This document shows positions 9,905-22,134 of a stretch of 64,000 bases of DNA, in pieces. The notes under the pieces are model-generated. The model searched no databases and was not told the origin of the DNA. It saw only the letters and a program-made list of their open reading frames with translations. A program made the translations under genes and the position numbers. Source of the DNA: Galaxea fascicularis (taxonomy: Eukaryota > Cnidaria > Anthozoa > Scleractinia > Euphylliidae); NCBI GenBank assembly GCA_948470475.1, contig OX419342.1, positions 8,551,835 to 8,615,834 of the forward strand, read 5' to 3'. How positions within the stretch are numbered: the first letter of the stretch is position 1; the number at the start of each line of letters is the position of its first letter.

Positions 9905-12900
9905 CCTCAGCTGAAGAGGAAGAACAAGCCAAAATTCGACTTCCGGTGCAAACAGTCTCTTTTTTAACAGTATTGACTTCACTCTCAGTTAATAAGCAGT
10001 TTTTATTTGCTAAAATAGTCAAACAAAAACCTCGCAACGTTGTATATGTGTCGTTGGCATTCTATTACGACAACATATTTTTCTCCCTCAGTTTTCTTAA
10101 TTTAGCATTTAGTCGTGTGAATGTCTTGACGGAAGGCAAACACTATTACTTAAATAAGACATGAAGCAAGAGACTAACTGGTGTGATGCCCTACTCGCGT
10201 TTGAAGAACTTCGAATTTGAAAGTGTGGTTCATTTTCAACAAGACAAAGCTTGTGTTTCAGAGATTTTTTCATACGTAAATGAGTGGTTCATGATTTCTA
10301 TGAAATATCACTTTTATCCTTCTTTTAGTCAGTTATTGCTCTAATTTATACTTGAATTTCTGTTTTATTGTTATGTCTGTCAAAGTCTTTTCTTGTCTGA
10401 GATTTACAGACGCTGTTCAATCTAAGCTTAAGTTTATCTGTCAGTTACTCATTTTTACTTAGCGCGCGTAGAAAGACTTCACAAACTCAGGCTTGCGGTC
10501 TCGGTCCGTACACAAGACCTCGGGGACAGTTTTTCCCTCATTATAAGGACCCACCTAAGCCGGTGAACAACACACATCATATCTATATCGCCGGACAAAT
10601 TTAAATGCCCGCTTCCCTTTAATGTTAGCCGCCTGTTTGATGGTACACCCAGTATCTGTTTTGAACGCCAAATGTACTTCTGAGAAACGGAAAATCTTTC
10701 TGACTTTTTGTATTAGAAACGATTTGCATTGCATGATCCGGCACAACAAGTACTGGCCCGTATACAGCCGATAATATACTGGTATCTGCGGTGTGAGTGA
10801 CCCATAAAATTAAAGATTAAACAACAGTTTTGCTTCGAACGCAGAAGCGGGAACAATGCAAGTTTCCTTTGGTTCGTATCTTGTTATGGATCAAAGGACA
10901 CTTGCGTGGCTAGAGGAAAATTTCTTTGTCCTTTGCAAAGATTTGTTACATGATACCAGCTACTTGGGTACAAGATTCTGCCGAACGCAAATTTCACATC
11001 TGCTAGGTTCAGATCTCATGCAATATGCATGGCCCGCTCAGGTTTAACTCAAGACGTTGCAAAAAGTTCCCTTGGTAGCAAATTGAATTGGAAACAACTC
11101 AAATGAAATTGACGAAATTTTCATGGTTTTGGATAAAATTTTGAGTTGGTTTAAAGAGTTAAACCAGTTACAAGGAGAGTTCATTATATTTTGAACGAAG
11201 ATGTTTATTTTTTACTCATTACTGTCAGAAAGCTTTTCTTTGTCAATTCAATAACAAAGAACTCTCATTGCGTTTATTAAATGTTTTGAGGCTTTAAAGT
11301 CAGTGGTGAATAAAACGGTATAGTTTTTTTTAGTTGTTTCTTCCTTTTAAATCACTGAAAAAGAATCAGTTTGTGGACTTATCATTGAAGAATAAACGTC
11401 GTGAGACATTATAAAATGAAAAATGTCTTTAATCCTAAAGTGCCAATAAAGTATATCATTATTTGTCGCACGGTCAGAAGGTCTAATTTTATCTTGAAAA
11501 CGAAATGTACTCATCACCTTACTCGACATTTCTAACTGAAACGTCATCCATCGACTGACGGTATTTCAGTTTTATGCGAAACGCTTATTATAATAATTTC
11601 AACAAAGTTTGCAGGTGATCAGATCGAGAACAAGAATCGACGCAAAGTAAACAAACAAAGGAAGTTCTAAAGGGATCATGCGCCAGTGGGGAGGACGTGG
11701 GGGTGGGGGGATTCCTCTGAATATTAAGTGACGGGGATGATCGGGGATCGGATCGGGGATCATCCAATGATGGAAAAATCACTCCAATAAAATCTCTCGG
11801 GCTTCCAATAAAACCCAAAAAAGTCCCTGGACAAAACCTTAATCCCAAAACAACCCCTTGCCGAGTTTCTGATCCTTAAATATTTCCAGAGAGGATGGCA
11901 CATTGTTCACAGAACTTCGTGGACACTACCCCCTGGGCACAACCACTAACCTTCCGATTGTTTAGGATACCATAAAAAATCCCTACTTAGTGAAGCCACA
12001 CCAAGAAATACTTGCCAAATTTCAGATGGGTAATTTTTTTCAAATTTGGACGATCGAAATGGAATCTCTAATGTAAAAGACAATTATTGAAAAGGTGAAG
12101 CGGACGCTCGCATTTAGAGCTCGTGAAAAACTCGACAATTCCTTTTTATGTAGTTTGACGCGAGACCCCCCTGAAGGTATATACGGTAGCCTACCAAAAC
12201 AGTCGGCATTACTCCTAATACACCTATATATATTTAGCCAAGTCAAACATACATTTTCGAAAATTATTTCTTGCTCAAGGAGTACATGATTATTAGAATA
12301 AACGATTAACAAACTTTTGCCTTATCACAGTTGTATCACATTTAACTTAATATATATAAATGGCATAAATCCCTAAATGTAGGTTAACAGTCCTACTTTT
12401 AAATATCAACATCAGAACCGGTTATGTGCCAGGTCTGTCCGCTACGGAAAAAGTTGCTCGAACATCGAAATTACATAGAAAGCATTACTGACCTTTAATA
12501 TAACTTTTGACTCTATTTCTTTAGTGAAATTCACTTTTAAACTCACTGCGTAATTATTTGGGATAAGAACGCCATACCTCCAACGACGCACAAACGGCCA
12601 TCACTGACTCAAATGACGAAGGGAGTTTAAATATCGCGTAACAACTGAGTGTTGAAGTCAAAGGATATAATTTTATGCTCTTAGAATATTAACTCTTTCT
12701 CTGTCCTTGTGACAGCTGCTTTTGTAAAAAGAAAAGTTAAAGAAGACGTTAAAAATCCTGAAGTCTTTTCTTGGCGGCGGCCTTCTGATCACTTAAATGA
12801 GGCAACAGTAAAATCGGTGTTATATCTGGGTACGTCGATAATTAATTCAAGGTCTTTGTCACAAATTATACAATGGGCGCTGTAAACCTCACGTCTTTGA

Positions 12901-13978
12901 TTGGTCTAGAGGAGTATAAACGTAAGAATGACGACATGAGTCGTAGAAGATCGATGAAGGCTTTATACTGCACTAACGCTACGGGGTATCGTTGCTGAGG
13001 AAGTTCTTAGGAATGGTATTTTGTGAAACACTGAGTCCTAGCTTTGGCCGCGACTACGTCAACGGCGATAACAACGCCACAAAACAATGAGTTTAATAAG
13101 CACAAAGATTGGCTCTGCACCTGTAATTTTTATTTTGTTTTATTTCTTTACCGTTCTCCGCAAAACAACAACGTGAATTCTTGCGGTGATAAAGATCCGG
13201 CCGGGCTATTCAAACAAATATTGAACCGTTAAGTGCCTCTGACTCCCACAGTCAGGAAGATGGGTATGGCTGTAAAATCCCTTAGTTTAACCCATGAAAG
13301 AGCCACCAGTTTGTATCTGTAAGGAATCGGCGATCATTTTGAGGATAGAACTGTAATTTGCCACGCTTTAAGGTTTCCTTACTTCGAATTCCGGCTTCCG
13401 CTTCGGTCTTATAGGGTTGGCCGATGACAGGTATTAAAAAGGCGGTCAACTAAACATACCTGTTTTGCTGATTCTACCTGCAGTTGGAATCTCATGACTC
13501 ACCGGCTATAGGAAAGATTTCATTAGACTAATGGTTACCACCATCTGTCAGGACACCAGCCTCTTAAAAAGAAATCAAGAAACATGCTTGAGTAAAGTGG
13601 CCAATATTGACTTTGGTGATTATCGCATTCCATTGTTTTCCAACCCTGATCCTGTTCAGGGGCTCCCAACTAACCGAATCAACGGAAAACTGCAAAAAGG
13701 CATTTTAAAGTACCTTATGGTGTTAGAAGCCTGTTTAAAGTGAAGTTTCCATTAGCTAGACGAATTTGGTCTGTTCGGATTCCTAAGCTGAAATTTTAAT
13801 GGCCCCGAAAATTTTAGGGAACAAAATCTTCCTTTGAGAAATTGCTAACTAAAGTGAACTTTCCACGAACTTTCTAGGGAACCATTTGCTTTCCGAAAAT
13901 GCTAACCCAGCGAGGTTTTTGACTGCAGAAAACAGTAAATATGACTCATCCGAAAACGTCAGGCCACGCTTAGAAACA
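9905..13978. other. Long gene-poor stretch
   Basis: About 4 kb in which I find no domain, spliced gene, tRNA or bounded transposon. A decayed repeat at about 10455-10570 matches 6345-6475. A short G-rich block lies at about 11690-11770. The open frames present are short and show no conserved motifs. Confidence 0.4.
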
Positions 13979-14411
13979 TTTCCGCACAGCCCTATACATT
14001 AATTATACATACATGACGGTCATATTATCCCTGTTCCAAAGTGGAATGGAAATGCATGTATATAAGTAATGGAGCTGTACGGAAATGTTGCCTTAGAAAA
14101 CACAAGAATATTGGCAAGGCTAAGTTGTCAATTAATTTGCATTCTGCCTATCGTGGATTATGGCCCCCTTAGGAATGCAAGCGTTTGCAAGCGAAAGTCA
14201 ACAGGCTCGGTGGAGGGTATCTCGGCTCAGGATTTCGGCGTAGATCAAAGAGTGAACGTGGATTTTCGATTCGCAACTAAAACGTGGGCCAAGATTTCTG
14301 CGCAGCACCATTTTATGCATGTATTTTGTGACTTAAAAAACGTTTTTAGGAACAGGGTTAACTAGTATGACAGTGATGCATGGCTAATTAATGTATGGGG
14401 CTGTGCGGAAA
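13979..14411. mobile_element. MITE with ~60-bp inverted ends
   Basis: The left arm begins TTTCCGCACAGCCCTATACA and the right arm (about 14349-14411) is its inverse with a few differences and small gaps. A partial direct copy of the arm lies at about 14064-14090. The 98-codon frame inside shows no known domain. Confidence 0.5.
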
Positions 14412-15208
14412 TCTTTCTCTCATTTCTATCTGGTCAAAAATAGTGAAACTTAAACCTTTTTTATTTCTGATTGAGTGTTTCCAACTATATGGAAAGCTAT
14501 ACCTTAGGGTAAGTAAAAAAAAAAAAAAAATTCCAAAACAAAACTTTTTTCCCTCAGGGAATCCAGAATGTTTGCATAAATTAACGGACGTTCCAGGAAA
14601 ATAGCCAACAGGGAACCAAACTCTTTTGGACATTTTATTTCATAATGATGTTTGGTGATAAGAAAAAAATGACGAGCAACTGTTGCTTACCACAATAACA
14701 ATATCTCCAGAAATCTGGCTGAAAAAAAACTGAAAACAGAATTGATTACAATCTATTTCAGTTACGCTTTCAAAACGATGAAACCGAGTCAGTTTGATGA
14801 AACACGTGCTCGAATAGTGTCACTCCACTTTTTCTCTAAGAAGCTGTCACTCCATTTTCCGCGTAACCAAAACTCGGAGATCGGCTTTTGAGCGCAATCA
14901 CCACCACGGAAATGCTTGCTACGGAGGATAACGTTTCGTTTCGTCGCCTTGATTGGTAATGGTTGGTTTATCCTCACCAGAGGAAATGCCTTCATTGCTA
15001 TTTTCTGTCTCATTTAGCAACTGACTCCAGAACTCTTTCAGGGTCATCAGCGATAAAGAGTCGAACATTCAGTCAAAGACTGACAACGAATTTTCTTTTT
15101 ACGCTTTTCAGAAACAGTTTTCCTTCTGGTGAGTTAAACATAACAGATCCTCCATTAAAGAAAAATCTTCATCAAACGCATCCTCTCAGATTGACACTCT
15201 GCGATCTA
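14412..15208. other. No firm gene; possible downstream exon of the polycystin-like gene
   Basis: The minus strand at about 15055-14910 holds a short frame (TLKEFWSQLLNETENSNEG) with coding-like composition. It could follow the polycystin-like exon, but the preceding acceptor and phase do not fit, so I do not annotate it as an exon. The rest is anonymous. Confidence 0.25.
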
Positions 15209-15480
15209 TCAGTCACCGAGACAATCTCCCATGTAAGAGCACTCATCTTCGAAGGAAATGTTTTCGCAGTAAAGTTTACGTTTGTTTCGTGGATTTCTGC
15301 GCAGTACGTTAGTGAGGCCTTGGGTGAAATAGGCAAAAATTAAATCGGCCAAGTCTAGCTCCTCTGAGGCGCAATCCTGGTTTTCCTTAACTTCCTCCAT
15401 AGAAGAAGCAAGAATGGAAATAAAGACGTTTAGTAAGAGGATCGTCATGGAGCAAAAGTAAAGAGTGGGAAGGGATCGAT
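15209..15480 (-). CDS. Polycystin/TRP-like channel exon after the last TM
   Basis: The minus-strand exon begins after an acceptor-like tttaaag at 15480. It encodes a hydrophobic helix (LLLNVFISILA) followed directly by SSMEEVKENQ and an acidic stretch (EELDLADLIF), then a basic segment (VLRRNPRNKRK). In PKD2 and related polycystins the sixth helix is followed by the same LLN-x-F-x-A-I ... EVK pattern. The likely role is a membrane cation channel of the PKD family. I see no further exons to the right, where retroelements begin, so the gene may be broken or its upstream exons distant. The 3' border is not fixed: the frame stops at 15209 and a donor could lie earlier. Confidence 0.5.
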
Positions 15481-15591
15481 CTTTAAACAAAGATCGTTAT
15501 TGAAAATATACTCTCAGACGAACGTGAGAAGTGTACAATTCAATACTAATGAGAATAAATTAATACTAATAAGACAAAACTATACTGGTAT

Positions 15592-15905
15592 GCAGGGACC
15601 GCGCAGCATTTTTGCGATGGGGGGGGGGGGGCTAAATAATATTGAGAAGGCATTTTTAGCGCGCGCCGCAGGCGCAAGCGTCCTAGGGGGGGGGGGGGTC
15701 CGGGGGCATTCTCCCCCAGAAAATGTTTTAAATAAATGCCTCTAAAATGGCTAAAAATACATCCCAATATAGCAGACACAGTGAATTCTTTTATCATTTA
15801 TCAGGCTAATAAACACCAAATTTGAACTAATCTATGAAAGCAGTAAAACAGTAATTTCCAAAATTATTGGGGGGGCTTCAGCCCCCCCAGCTCCGCGGTC
15901 CCTGC
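15592..15905. mobile_element. Short hAT-like non-autonomous element
   Basis: The ends GCAGGGACCGCG and CGCGGTCCCTGC are inverted. The interior holds long G runs at 15619-15631 and 15687-15700. No transposase. The flanking target duplication is not clear; only TAT is shared. TIRs starting CAGGG are common in hAT elements, so the class is a guess. Confidence 0.5.
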
Positions 15906-15919
15906 TATGCTATACCATA

Positions 15920-17640
15920 TTACAATCACGGCACTACACAAAGCCAAAAAGGCACCTATTAATGAAGCAACGCTTAAAGTGTTCAGATCTGAGTTGTGGT
16001 AAAATATAATTATGACCTCTCTCCCGAAGTCCGCGTGTTTTCTGTGGGGGAAGTAGATCATTCAGGCAATGATTTTAAGCTGTAATCTTGCTCCATAATT
16101 TGGTATCCTTAGCCCTTATTAGTTCCACAATAGATGGTCGCTTATTTGTATAACCGTATTTGGCTGCGAGCTTAATGAACTTATCTATCTGGGAAAGGTA
16201 TTTCCCGTCATAGGCACAGACCCAGACCTCAATGGCATACATAAACAGACACATAATAAGGCTATCGAATAGTAAAGTTAACTCTTGTGATGAATAGCCA
16301 TAAAACTTACAAACTCTCAGAATATGTAATCTAGATCTAGCTTTGGTTATTATTGGTGCTCGTTAAAAGTCACTCCTAATAATTTAAGTTTGTTCTTTCT
16401 TTTGATATCCGGTAAAGGCTCTAGGAGGAGCTTTTTAGTCTTCCTTCTAAGAACCACCTCCCAGGTCTTCTTAAGATTAAGCGTCATTCGATTGTCTGTA
16501 GCCCAGCGTTGGATGTCATTAACCTCTGCTTGCGATTGATCAACTGCGCCAGATCTGACAGGGACACTAAGGGTGAACGCGATGTCGCTCACCATTATAG
16601 AGAATAGAAAAGTACCTAAAACAGTTCCTTGTGGCACCCCTCTATTAATATCAACATACCTTGTGGTTACTCCGCCAACGACTACTCTTTGCCTTCGGGT
16701 ACTAAGAAAGCTTATTATCCAGTTGGTGACGTAAGGATTAAGATCATAAAATTTGAGCTTATCACACACTATTTTATGTAGGACCGAATCAAACGCCCTG
16801 CTGAAGTCAAAAGAAAGAACCTTGACAAAGTCAATGCCTTTGTCAAGCCAGTTTAGTCAGTGATGTTGACATTTAATAAGGGCCATTGTGGTATTTTGTC
16901 TTTCTTTGTAAGCAAACTGGTCAGATCTAATTTTTTACTTCAGTACAGGGCGGTCAACTCTTGCTTGCAGACAACCCGTTCAAATATCCTCAGAATGATG
17001 TTGTTGAGAGATTGTTTAGAGGAGACTCTTTAGGAATAGGGGTTACGCTCGCCTATTTCCACATTGAGGGGACAGTATGATGTTTAAGGGAACTGTTAAA
17101 GATCTTCGTGATAATTGGAGCGAGGTGAGAAGCATAGTCTCGCCAGAGTCAATATGGAGTCCATCGGGTCCAGATGCAGTTCTCTTTTGATGTACAATGA
17201 GATTTCGGACTGAATGTTCATCAACCGTAGGAACCCGACACCCCTCAGGTATCTGTATTGGCTCTGGGGTTACATACTCCTGGGGCGGGTTCCTGAAAAG
17301 TGTAATAACTCTATTCCAGGGATAAATGTGCCTTATTCCAGGGATAAATAACTAAATAAGGCACATTTACTCCTGGAATAGAGTTATTACACCTTTCAGG
17401 AACTGGCCCCTGGTCAGTATTTATAGATTGGAAATGTATGCATTTATATCCTCAGGAGATAACACTGAACTAACAGGGATACCTTGCGTTTTCCTTCCCG
17501 TGATCCTATTGGCGGTGTCCCACCACCCCTTAGAGCCCTTTGAGTATCTCTTATTTTTGCTGTTTACGGTCATCACTTGATTCATGCGGATAAGAGAATT
17601 AATCTTCTCCTGTCGCATTTGGTTCTCAACCGCACCACAG
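15920..17640 (-). mobile_element. Decayed LINE reverse-transcriptase fragment
   Basis: On the minus strand 16769-16350 encodes an RT segment with GVPQGTVLG (the VPQG motif), but the FADD/YADD catalytic block that should follow is deleted: the sequence jumps from SDIAFTLSVPV to the thumb-like RWATDNRMTLNLKKT. The C-terminal part continues in other frames to about 15930 (RSRLHILRVCK; MYAIEVWVCAYD). An upstream piece at 17618-17421 (KGWWDTANRITGRK) resembles the linker between endonuclease and RT. A foldback repeat at 17289-17404 interrupts it. Dead copy. Confidence 0.7.
17289..17404. repeat. Foldback hairpin with 49-bp arms
   Basis: Arms 17289-17337 and 17355-17404 are inverted copies (arm starts GTTCCTGAAAAGTGTAATAA) with a few mismatches and a short loop. 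It sits in the LINE fragment and looks like a MITE-type insertion. Confidence 0.65.
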
Positions 17641-17839
17641 TAACGCGAGAGTAGTGATATAAATGGGGTTATAAGCGTAAAATTTTAAAAAAATTGTTTA
17701 TTTAATGCGCTCATCGCCCCTGTTAAACAAAAACTGTATAAGCGCAAAATTTTGAATTTAATTTTTCAAAATCTTTTTTCTTAAATTTTGAAAATCTTTT
17801 TCTCAATTTTTTTATTTTTACACTTGATGCCATCCTTAC

Positions 17840-18605
17840 TCAAGATTTTATTTTTATTTTGTTTTGTTCTATTTTATAATGACCATAAGCATAAGATTTT
17901 ATACCATCATCAGTATCAATAAATCTTTTATCATCAAAACAACTAAGAGATACTTTATTTAATTCATAACTTCCTGATTCATGATTTTCAGATCTTATAG
18001 TTTTCATTTTATGAAATATTTGTTTATCATTAAATAATATATCTTTATAATTTTCATGTTTAATATTTATTTTCTTAATTGTTATAATTTGCTGTTTTTC
18101 AAATCATCTTTTACATATGAATACATTTTAGATCTCAATCCTACAAAATCTGTAATTGGAATTCCTGCAGCTTCATCTTTCATTTTACCAATCACTTTTT
18201 TTTACTTTCAGAGAAATGATATTTATTTTCTGTTGAATAATCCCTGTTATGTAATTTTTCTTTATCTTTAAAGAAATCCTTATAACAATCTTTTGCTGTT
18301 ATTTCATAACATAAACTATCAGTGTCTGCGAATAATAAGTGAACTCTGTTTTTATATAACCTTTTAATATAATTATAATCAAAATCATACATTAATGTTA
18401 TACATAAATCAAGAATACACATACCTACATACGCTGGTCTGTTGAGTAGTAATGATTCTTTGATTTTATGTACAGCTACTAGATTCTCATTGAAGATTTT
18501 ATTTGATACATATGTTGGTTTGTTTGTTGATTTAATCAATTGTTTTTCATTAGATACTAGTCTTACATCAACTCGTAATTTATCCTCACTGCATACTATT
18601 TCCAC
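17840..18605 (-). pseudogene. Polinton/Maverick protein-primed DNA polymerase B, C-terminal fragment
   Basis: On the minus strand 18605-18192 contains the palm motif FADTDSL (the YADTDS motif C of family B polymerases), preceded by a KPTYV ... NENLVAVHK segment. After a frame change in an A-rich run near 18195 the thumb region continues (DFVGLRSKMYSYV) with a later stop. It ends near 17860 with SFDDKRFIDTDDGIKSYAYG, a signature of the C-terminus of Polinton-type polymerases. The right border at 18605 is abrupt and no capsid, integrase or protease gene is nearby. It is a lone broken piece, much more AT-rich than its neighbours. Confidence 0.75.
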
Positions 18606-18868
18606 ATCCCGGTAAACTAAGTTATGGGAGGAGACCGCGACAACTGTGGCGGCTAAGGTATGCAGCGGGATTTAAGCGCAGCTGCGTCGACCGGCACCAG
18701 GGGAGGAGGGCGGGGCGACAGAAGCTTCCTTCACCATACGCGGGCAAAATGACAACGATCGAGGCAAAACACGAGAATTTAAGCAAAGCGACGGCAAAGT
18801 ATCATACCTGCCGCTAGGACGCAGAGCACGGCGGAATCTGAAGGACATAGTTCAAATTCCGTGATGCG

Positions 18869-19579
18869 CTAATTATGTATGCAGTGAGAATAATGCCTTA
18901 AGAGAGCCTGGTCTCTAGCCTGAACAAAGATCTGAATAGCTGAGTCTGCATTATGTAATAACATATGCTCTATATGGGTGGAAATAATTGCCAAATCCCC
19001 TACCAGAATAGGCTCCGCTTTAAGGGGTGTCACTCTCGCTTTAAGCTGTTCCTCTATAATATTAGCTAGATATGTCTTGACTGACCGACAAGCTGCCGGG
19101 TTTCCTACCCCCAACAAGGAGTGCCAGTCGGATCCCCTACAATTATCAGCGAGGATTGCCCGGAGCTTGCCTATCATTGAATCAACCGTCCCAAATGCCA
19201 AACGATTAGGGCATGCGCAAGATAAATCTGGACGGGATAGAGCAGGGCATGATGACTGGTGGACCTTAGTTCTCCCTGCACGGTCTTTCCAGACCAGGAA
19301 TGCTATCTCGTCGTCAGGGAGAGCCGAGGCCAGGGACTTTGCCGACTCCAAACTGGCGAGGAAATGAGCGAACTCACTCTCTAGGGCTGACTTCTGTCTA
19401 ACATATCTGGAGGATGACCGTTGTTGAGACAATTGTTGAAGTCTCCGAGCTATATCTCGTTCGTCAATAGTCAACCTTTTCTTGAAAGGCTCCTCCTGAA
19501 TGGGATTTCTTCGGTAATCACATTGTTGGCAAAATGTAGACGTTTCATCATTTGGATAGTTGCACTTTGGGCACGCCAC
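18869..19579 (-). CDS. DIRS-type recombinase N-terminal region with zinc ribbon
   Basis: A 236-residue frame. It opens with a zinc-ribbon signature (CPKC near residue 3 and CQQC near residue 17), followed by a Gln/Arg-rich helix and a second Cys cluster (CPALSRPDLSCACPNR). A helical region resembling the core-binding domain of DIRS/Crypton tyrosine recombinases follows (SMIGKLRAILADN; SVKTYLANIIEEQLK). The catalytic R-H-R-Y domain should follow but the frame ends, so the protein is truncated and probably inactive. The ATG at 19579 starts exactly at the zinc ribbon. Confidence 0.55.
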   Translation of the reverse strand: MACPKCNYPNDETSTFCQQCDYRRNPIQEEPFKKRLTIDERDIARRLQQLSQQRSSSRYVRQKSALESEFAHFLASLESAKSLASALPDDEIAFLVWKDRAGRTKVHQSSCPALSRPDLSCACPNRLAFGTVDSMIGKLRAILADNCRGSDWHSLLGVGNPAACRSVKTYLANIIEEQLKARVTPLKAEPILVGDLAIISTHIEHMLLHNADSAIQIFVQARDQALLRHYSHCIHN

Positions 19580-20120
19580 CGCAGGAGTATATAACCTGAG
19601 AACTCAAGGCAGAGTCTATAACAGAGAAAACAAAAACTGTCTAAGCAATGTTCCTACAGTGAGAAGCGAGCAACTCGACACGCACACAGTCGCTGGACAT
19701 ACAACAGGCGTATAGCCAAACCTCGAAGGGCTGAGAAGAAGACGTTTATCCCCTCGTTTCCCCAGGCAATGTGTATCAGCGCTGCGTGCGATCAACTCTG
19801 GCCACCAGTACGGCGGTGGAATAAACTCTGGGACCACTATCGTGAATGGAATCCTGAACGGCAGCAAAAGCTTCAATACTGGACCAATCAAACCGAAAGG
19901 GGGAAAAATGTACGGATTAGAAATTTCTATTATTCTTGTCAGATCTTGACAGAAAAGGTTTACTGACCTGCAGAGCATGGACTTGGGTGAGGAGTAAAGT
20001 GCGGCAAGGGCTTTCCATCTTCCCCAACACCACAAAGGAATCAAGGGCCATCAGGTCAAATGAGTGGCCTGTAACCCCTCCAAACGCATGCTCTACTGCC
20101 GCGAAGGCCTCCGCAGACAG

Positions 20121-21486
20121 CTACGAGTCTGTGCGAGACAACCGTCGTGAAGGAGCATCCGCTTTATTGTTGTCAGACTCCACATATTGTAAAGAAAGCT
20201 GAATGTTGCGAGAAGACACCTCATGAAAGAATTGTTTCGTAACTCGCATCAACCGGAGGGATGTCCTGCCCCCTTGTCTTTCCCAGGCGCCAATCATCAC
20301 CTTACTATCTACCCATGCGTCAACTCTAGCATCCCTGATGTCATCGGGTAGCGATCTTATGACATGCACCAAAGCCAGCATCTCCTTATAAGAGATAAAG
20401 AGCTCCCTCTGTTCGTCCGTCCAGTAGTCTCCCATCTCCAGGTCTCCAGACAATTGATGGATAACGCACCCCCAACCATAGTTAGAGGCATCCGTAGACA
20501 GAGAAATTATATAATATTTCTCTTCTCTCCAAGGGGGCGACGGCTGCCAATTGTCAAGGAAACGCTAATAGGCCACCTCTTCCCTTTGGAACTGATTCAA
20601 GGTCACATGACCCCTCATCTCTGCTGAAGCAATAGCCTTGCCAGTTTCTCTAATAACGAGTTTTGCCACAGGGACTGCTAACAATAAGGATATGCACTTC
20701 CCTTGAAAACGCTGCAACGTCCTGAGTGGTATTTGTGACTTATAGGCAAGAATGGTTTCTCTCAAAGATGCGAAAGACTCGATCTTGCGGCGAGGGATTA
20801 AAAAGGACTGCGTTTCGGAATCAATGATAAAACCAAGGTATTCCACCGCTGTACTTGGCCAAAGAATGGACTTCTTTATGCCAATTGTGTAACCCAACTG
20901 AACGGGCACGGAAAGAACCACAAAGAGAGCCGACTTTGAAGTGTCTATTTGATACACTCTTGACCTGTCTTGAAGAAGTACTGAACAAAGGCCATTTGGA
21001 GTCAAAAGATCACCATTTAAACGATCATCAATATATATAAAGGGAACACGGTATACCCTGACCCCTCAAATAGCCCGCTGCAGCTAGCCCAATTGAATGA
21101 TAAATGTATGGCGATATCTTCCATCCAAACGGCAGTGTCGTACATACAAACCACAAGCCCCCAAAAGAAAATCCAAAGTAAGTCTGAGAACTATCTTATA
21201 GAAGGACATGGTCATACCCTGACTTGCCATCGCAATTGGTCATATAGGACGACTTGTAGACGTACCGGGGCACATCGGTTAACTTATCTAACGAGAAAGG
21301 CATGTCTTTTATCCACAAGTTTAGAAACCGCGCGTCCAGACACAACCTGGGCTTCGTCGGTTCCACCGTTAAAGGGAGCACAAGGTAAGGGAGGTCACCG
21401 GCCCCGACCACTCCCCATATTCTAAAAGCCCCTGTCAAGAGACGATTCAAAATCTCTTGTGGTATAAATTCTGTAAACGTTGGCAC
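20121..21486 (-). pseudogene. DIRS-like reverse transcriptase / RNase H remnant
   Basis: Pieces in different frames: 21486-21196 (RT fingers, RLCLDARFLNLWIKDMPFS), then 21195-21006 (TLPFGWKISPY and the IDD active site), 21005-20565 (RT thumb and connection, LRTLQRFQGKCISL), and 20453-20121 (RNase H, VDAWVDSKVMIGAW ending SDNNKADAPSR). At least one stop and one frame change separate them. The enzyme would have copied the element RNA into DNA. Confidence 0.65.
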
Positions 21487-22134
21487 GACCCATGGTTAGC
21501 AAACTGCTTTAGTGGTGGAAATTTCGAAGAATAGGTGGCCTTCTTATACATTCCTGTAAAAGGTCGCGAGAAAACAAGAATGTCCACCTTGTTCTGTATC
21601 CAACTCATCACCTGTTCCGCTAGGGGGTGGTTCTCCCCAAGCCGAAACATTCCTATGTAAACCACCCACTGAAAAACTATCAGGATCTCTCAGCCCTATA
21701 GCTTGCAAATCAGGAACCACACCAGGAGAAATCACATCTTCCCAACAAACTGAAGTTGACAAACCCTCCTGAACGGAAACCCCGTGGATATTCACCCACT
21801 TTGAAGATTGTCTGGGCTTGATTTCCAACGCACGATCACAGAATTGCACCCATTTGTCATCTGGTGATGAGGACTCATTATTGGATGCTTGAAACTTTCT
21901 CTTCTGTCCCACAATCTAGACCAAGAGAAAGAAAAGTGCAATTGAAACGTGCGCCGGCCCAAGCACAAAACAAACATGCAAAGCAGTATGGGGGATACCC
22001 CGGGACTCCCGATCAGAAGAGAGCAACTTCAACTCGCCTCTTAGAGACGACTGATGGTTATTATTAGATTTATCTTTTCCTGTATTCAGCTTGCAAGTAA
22101 CATATGTTGAACGATACTAATGATCCAGGTTTAA

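Larger units (their letters stand above)
18869..22000 (-). mobile_element. DIRS-like tyrosine-recombinase retroelement, degenerate
   Basis: The minus-strand order is: a gag-like start (21912, MGQKRKFQASNNESSSPDD), RT (about 21486-20565), RNase H (20453-20121), a linker and C-terminal RT/RH region (20044-19616), then a recombinase-type ORF (19579-18869). In the RT, the segment CLDARFLNLW and a catalytic IDD (FIYIDDRLNGD at about 21050-21018) are visible. The RT has an in-frame stop at about 21196 and a frame change at a TA repeat near 21036. The order RT, RNase H, tyrosine recombinase, without LTRs or a DDE integrase, is that of DIRS elements. Terminal repeats were not found. Confidence 0.7.

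Noticed and set aside
21864..22067. Plus-strand frame antisense to the DIRS gag
   Set aside because: It mirrors the real minus-strand frame and has no motif of its own.
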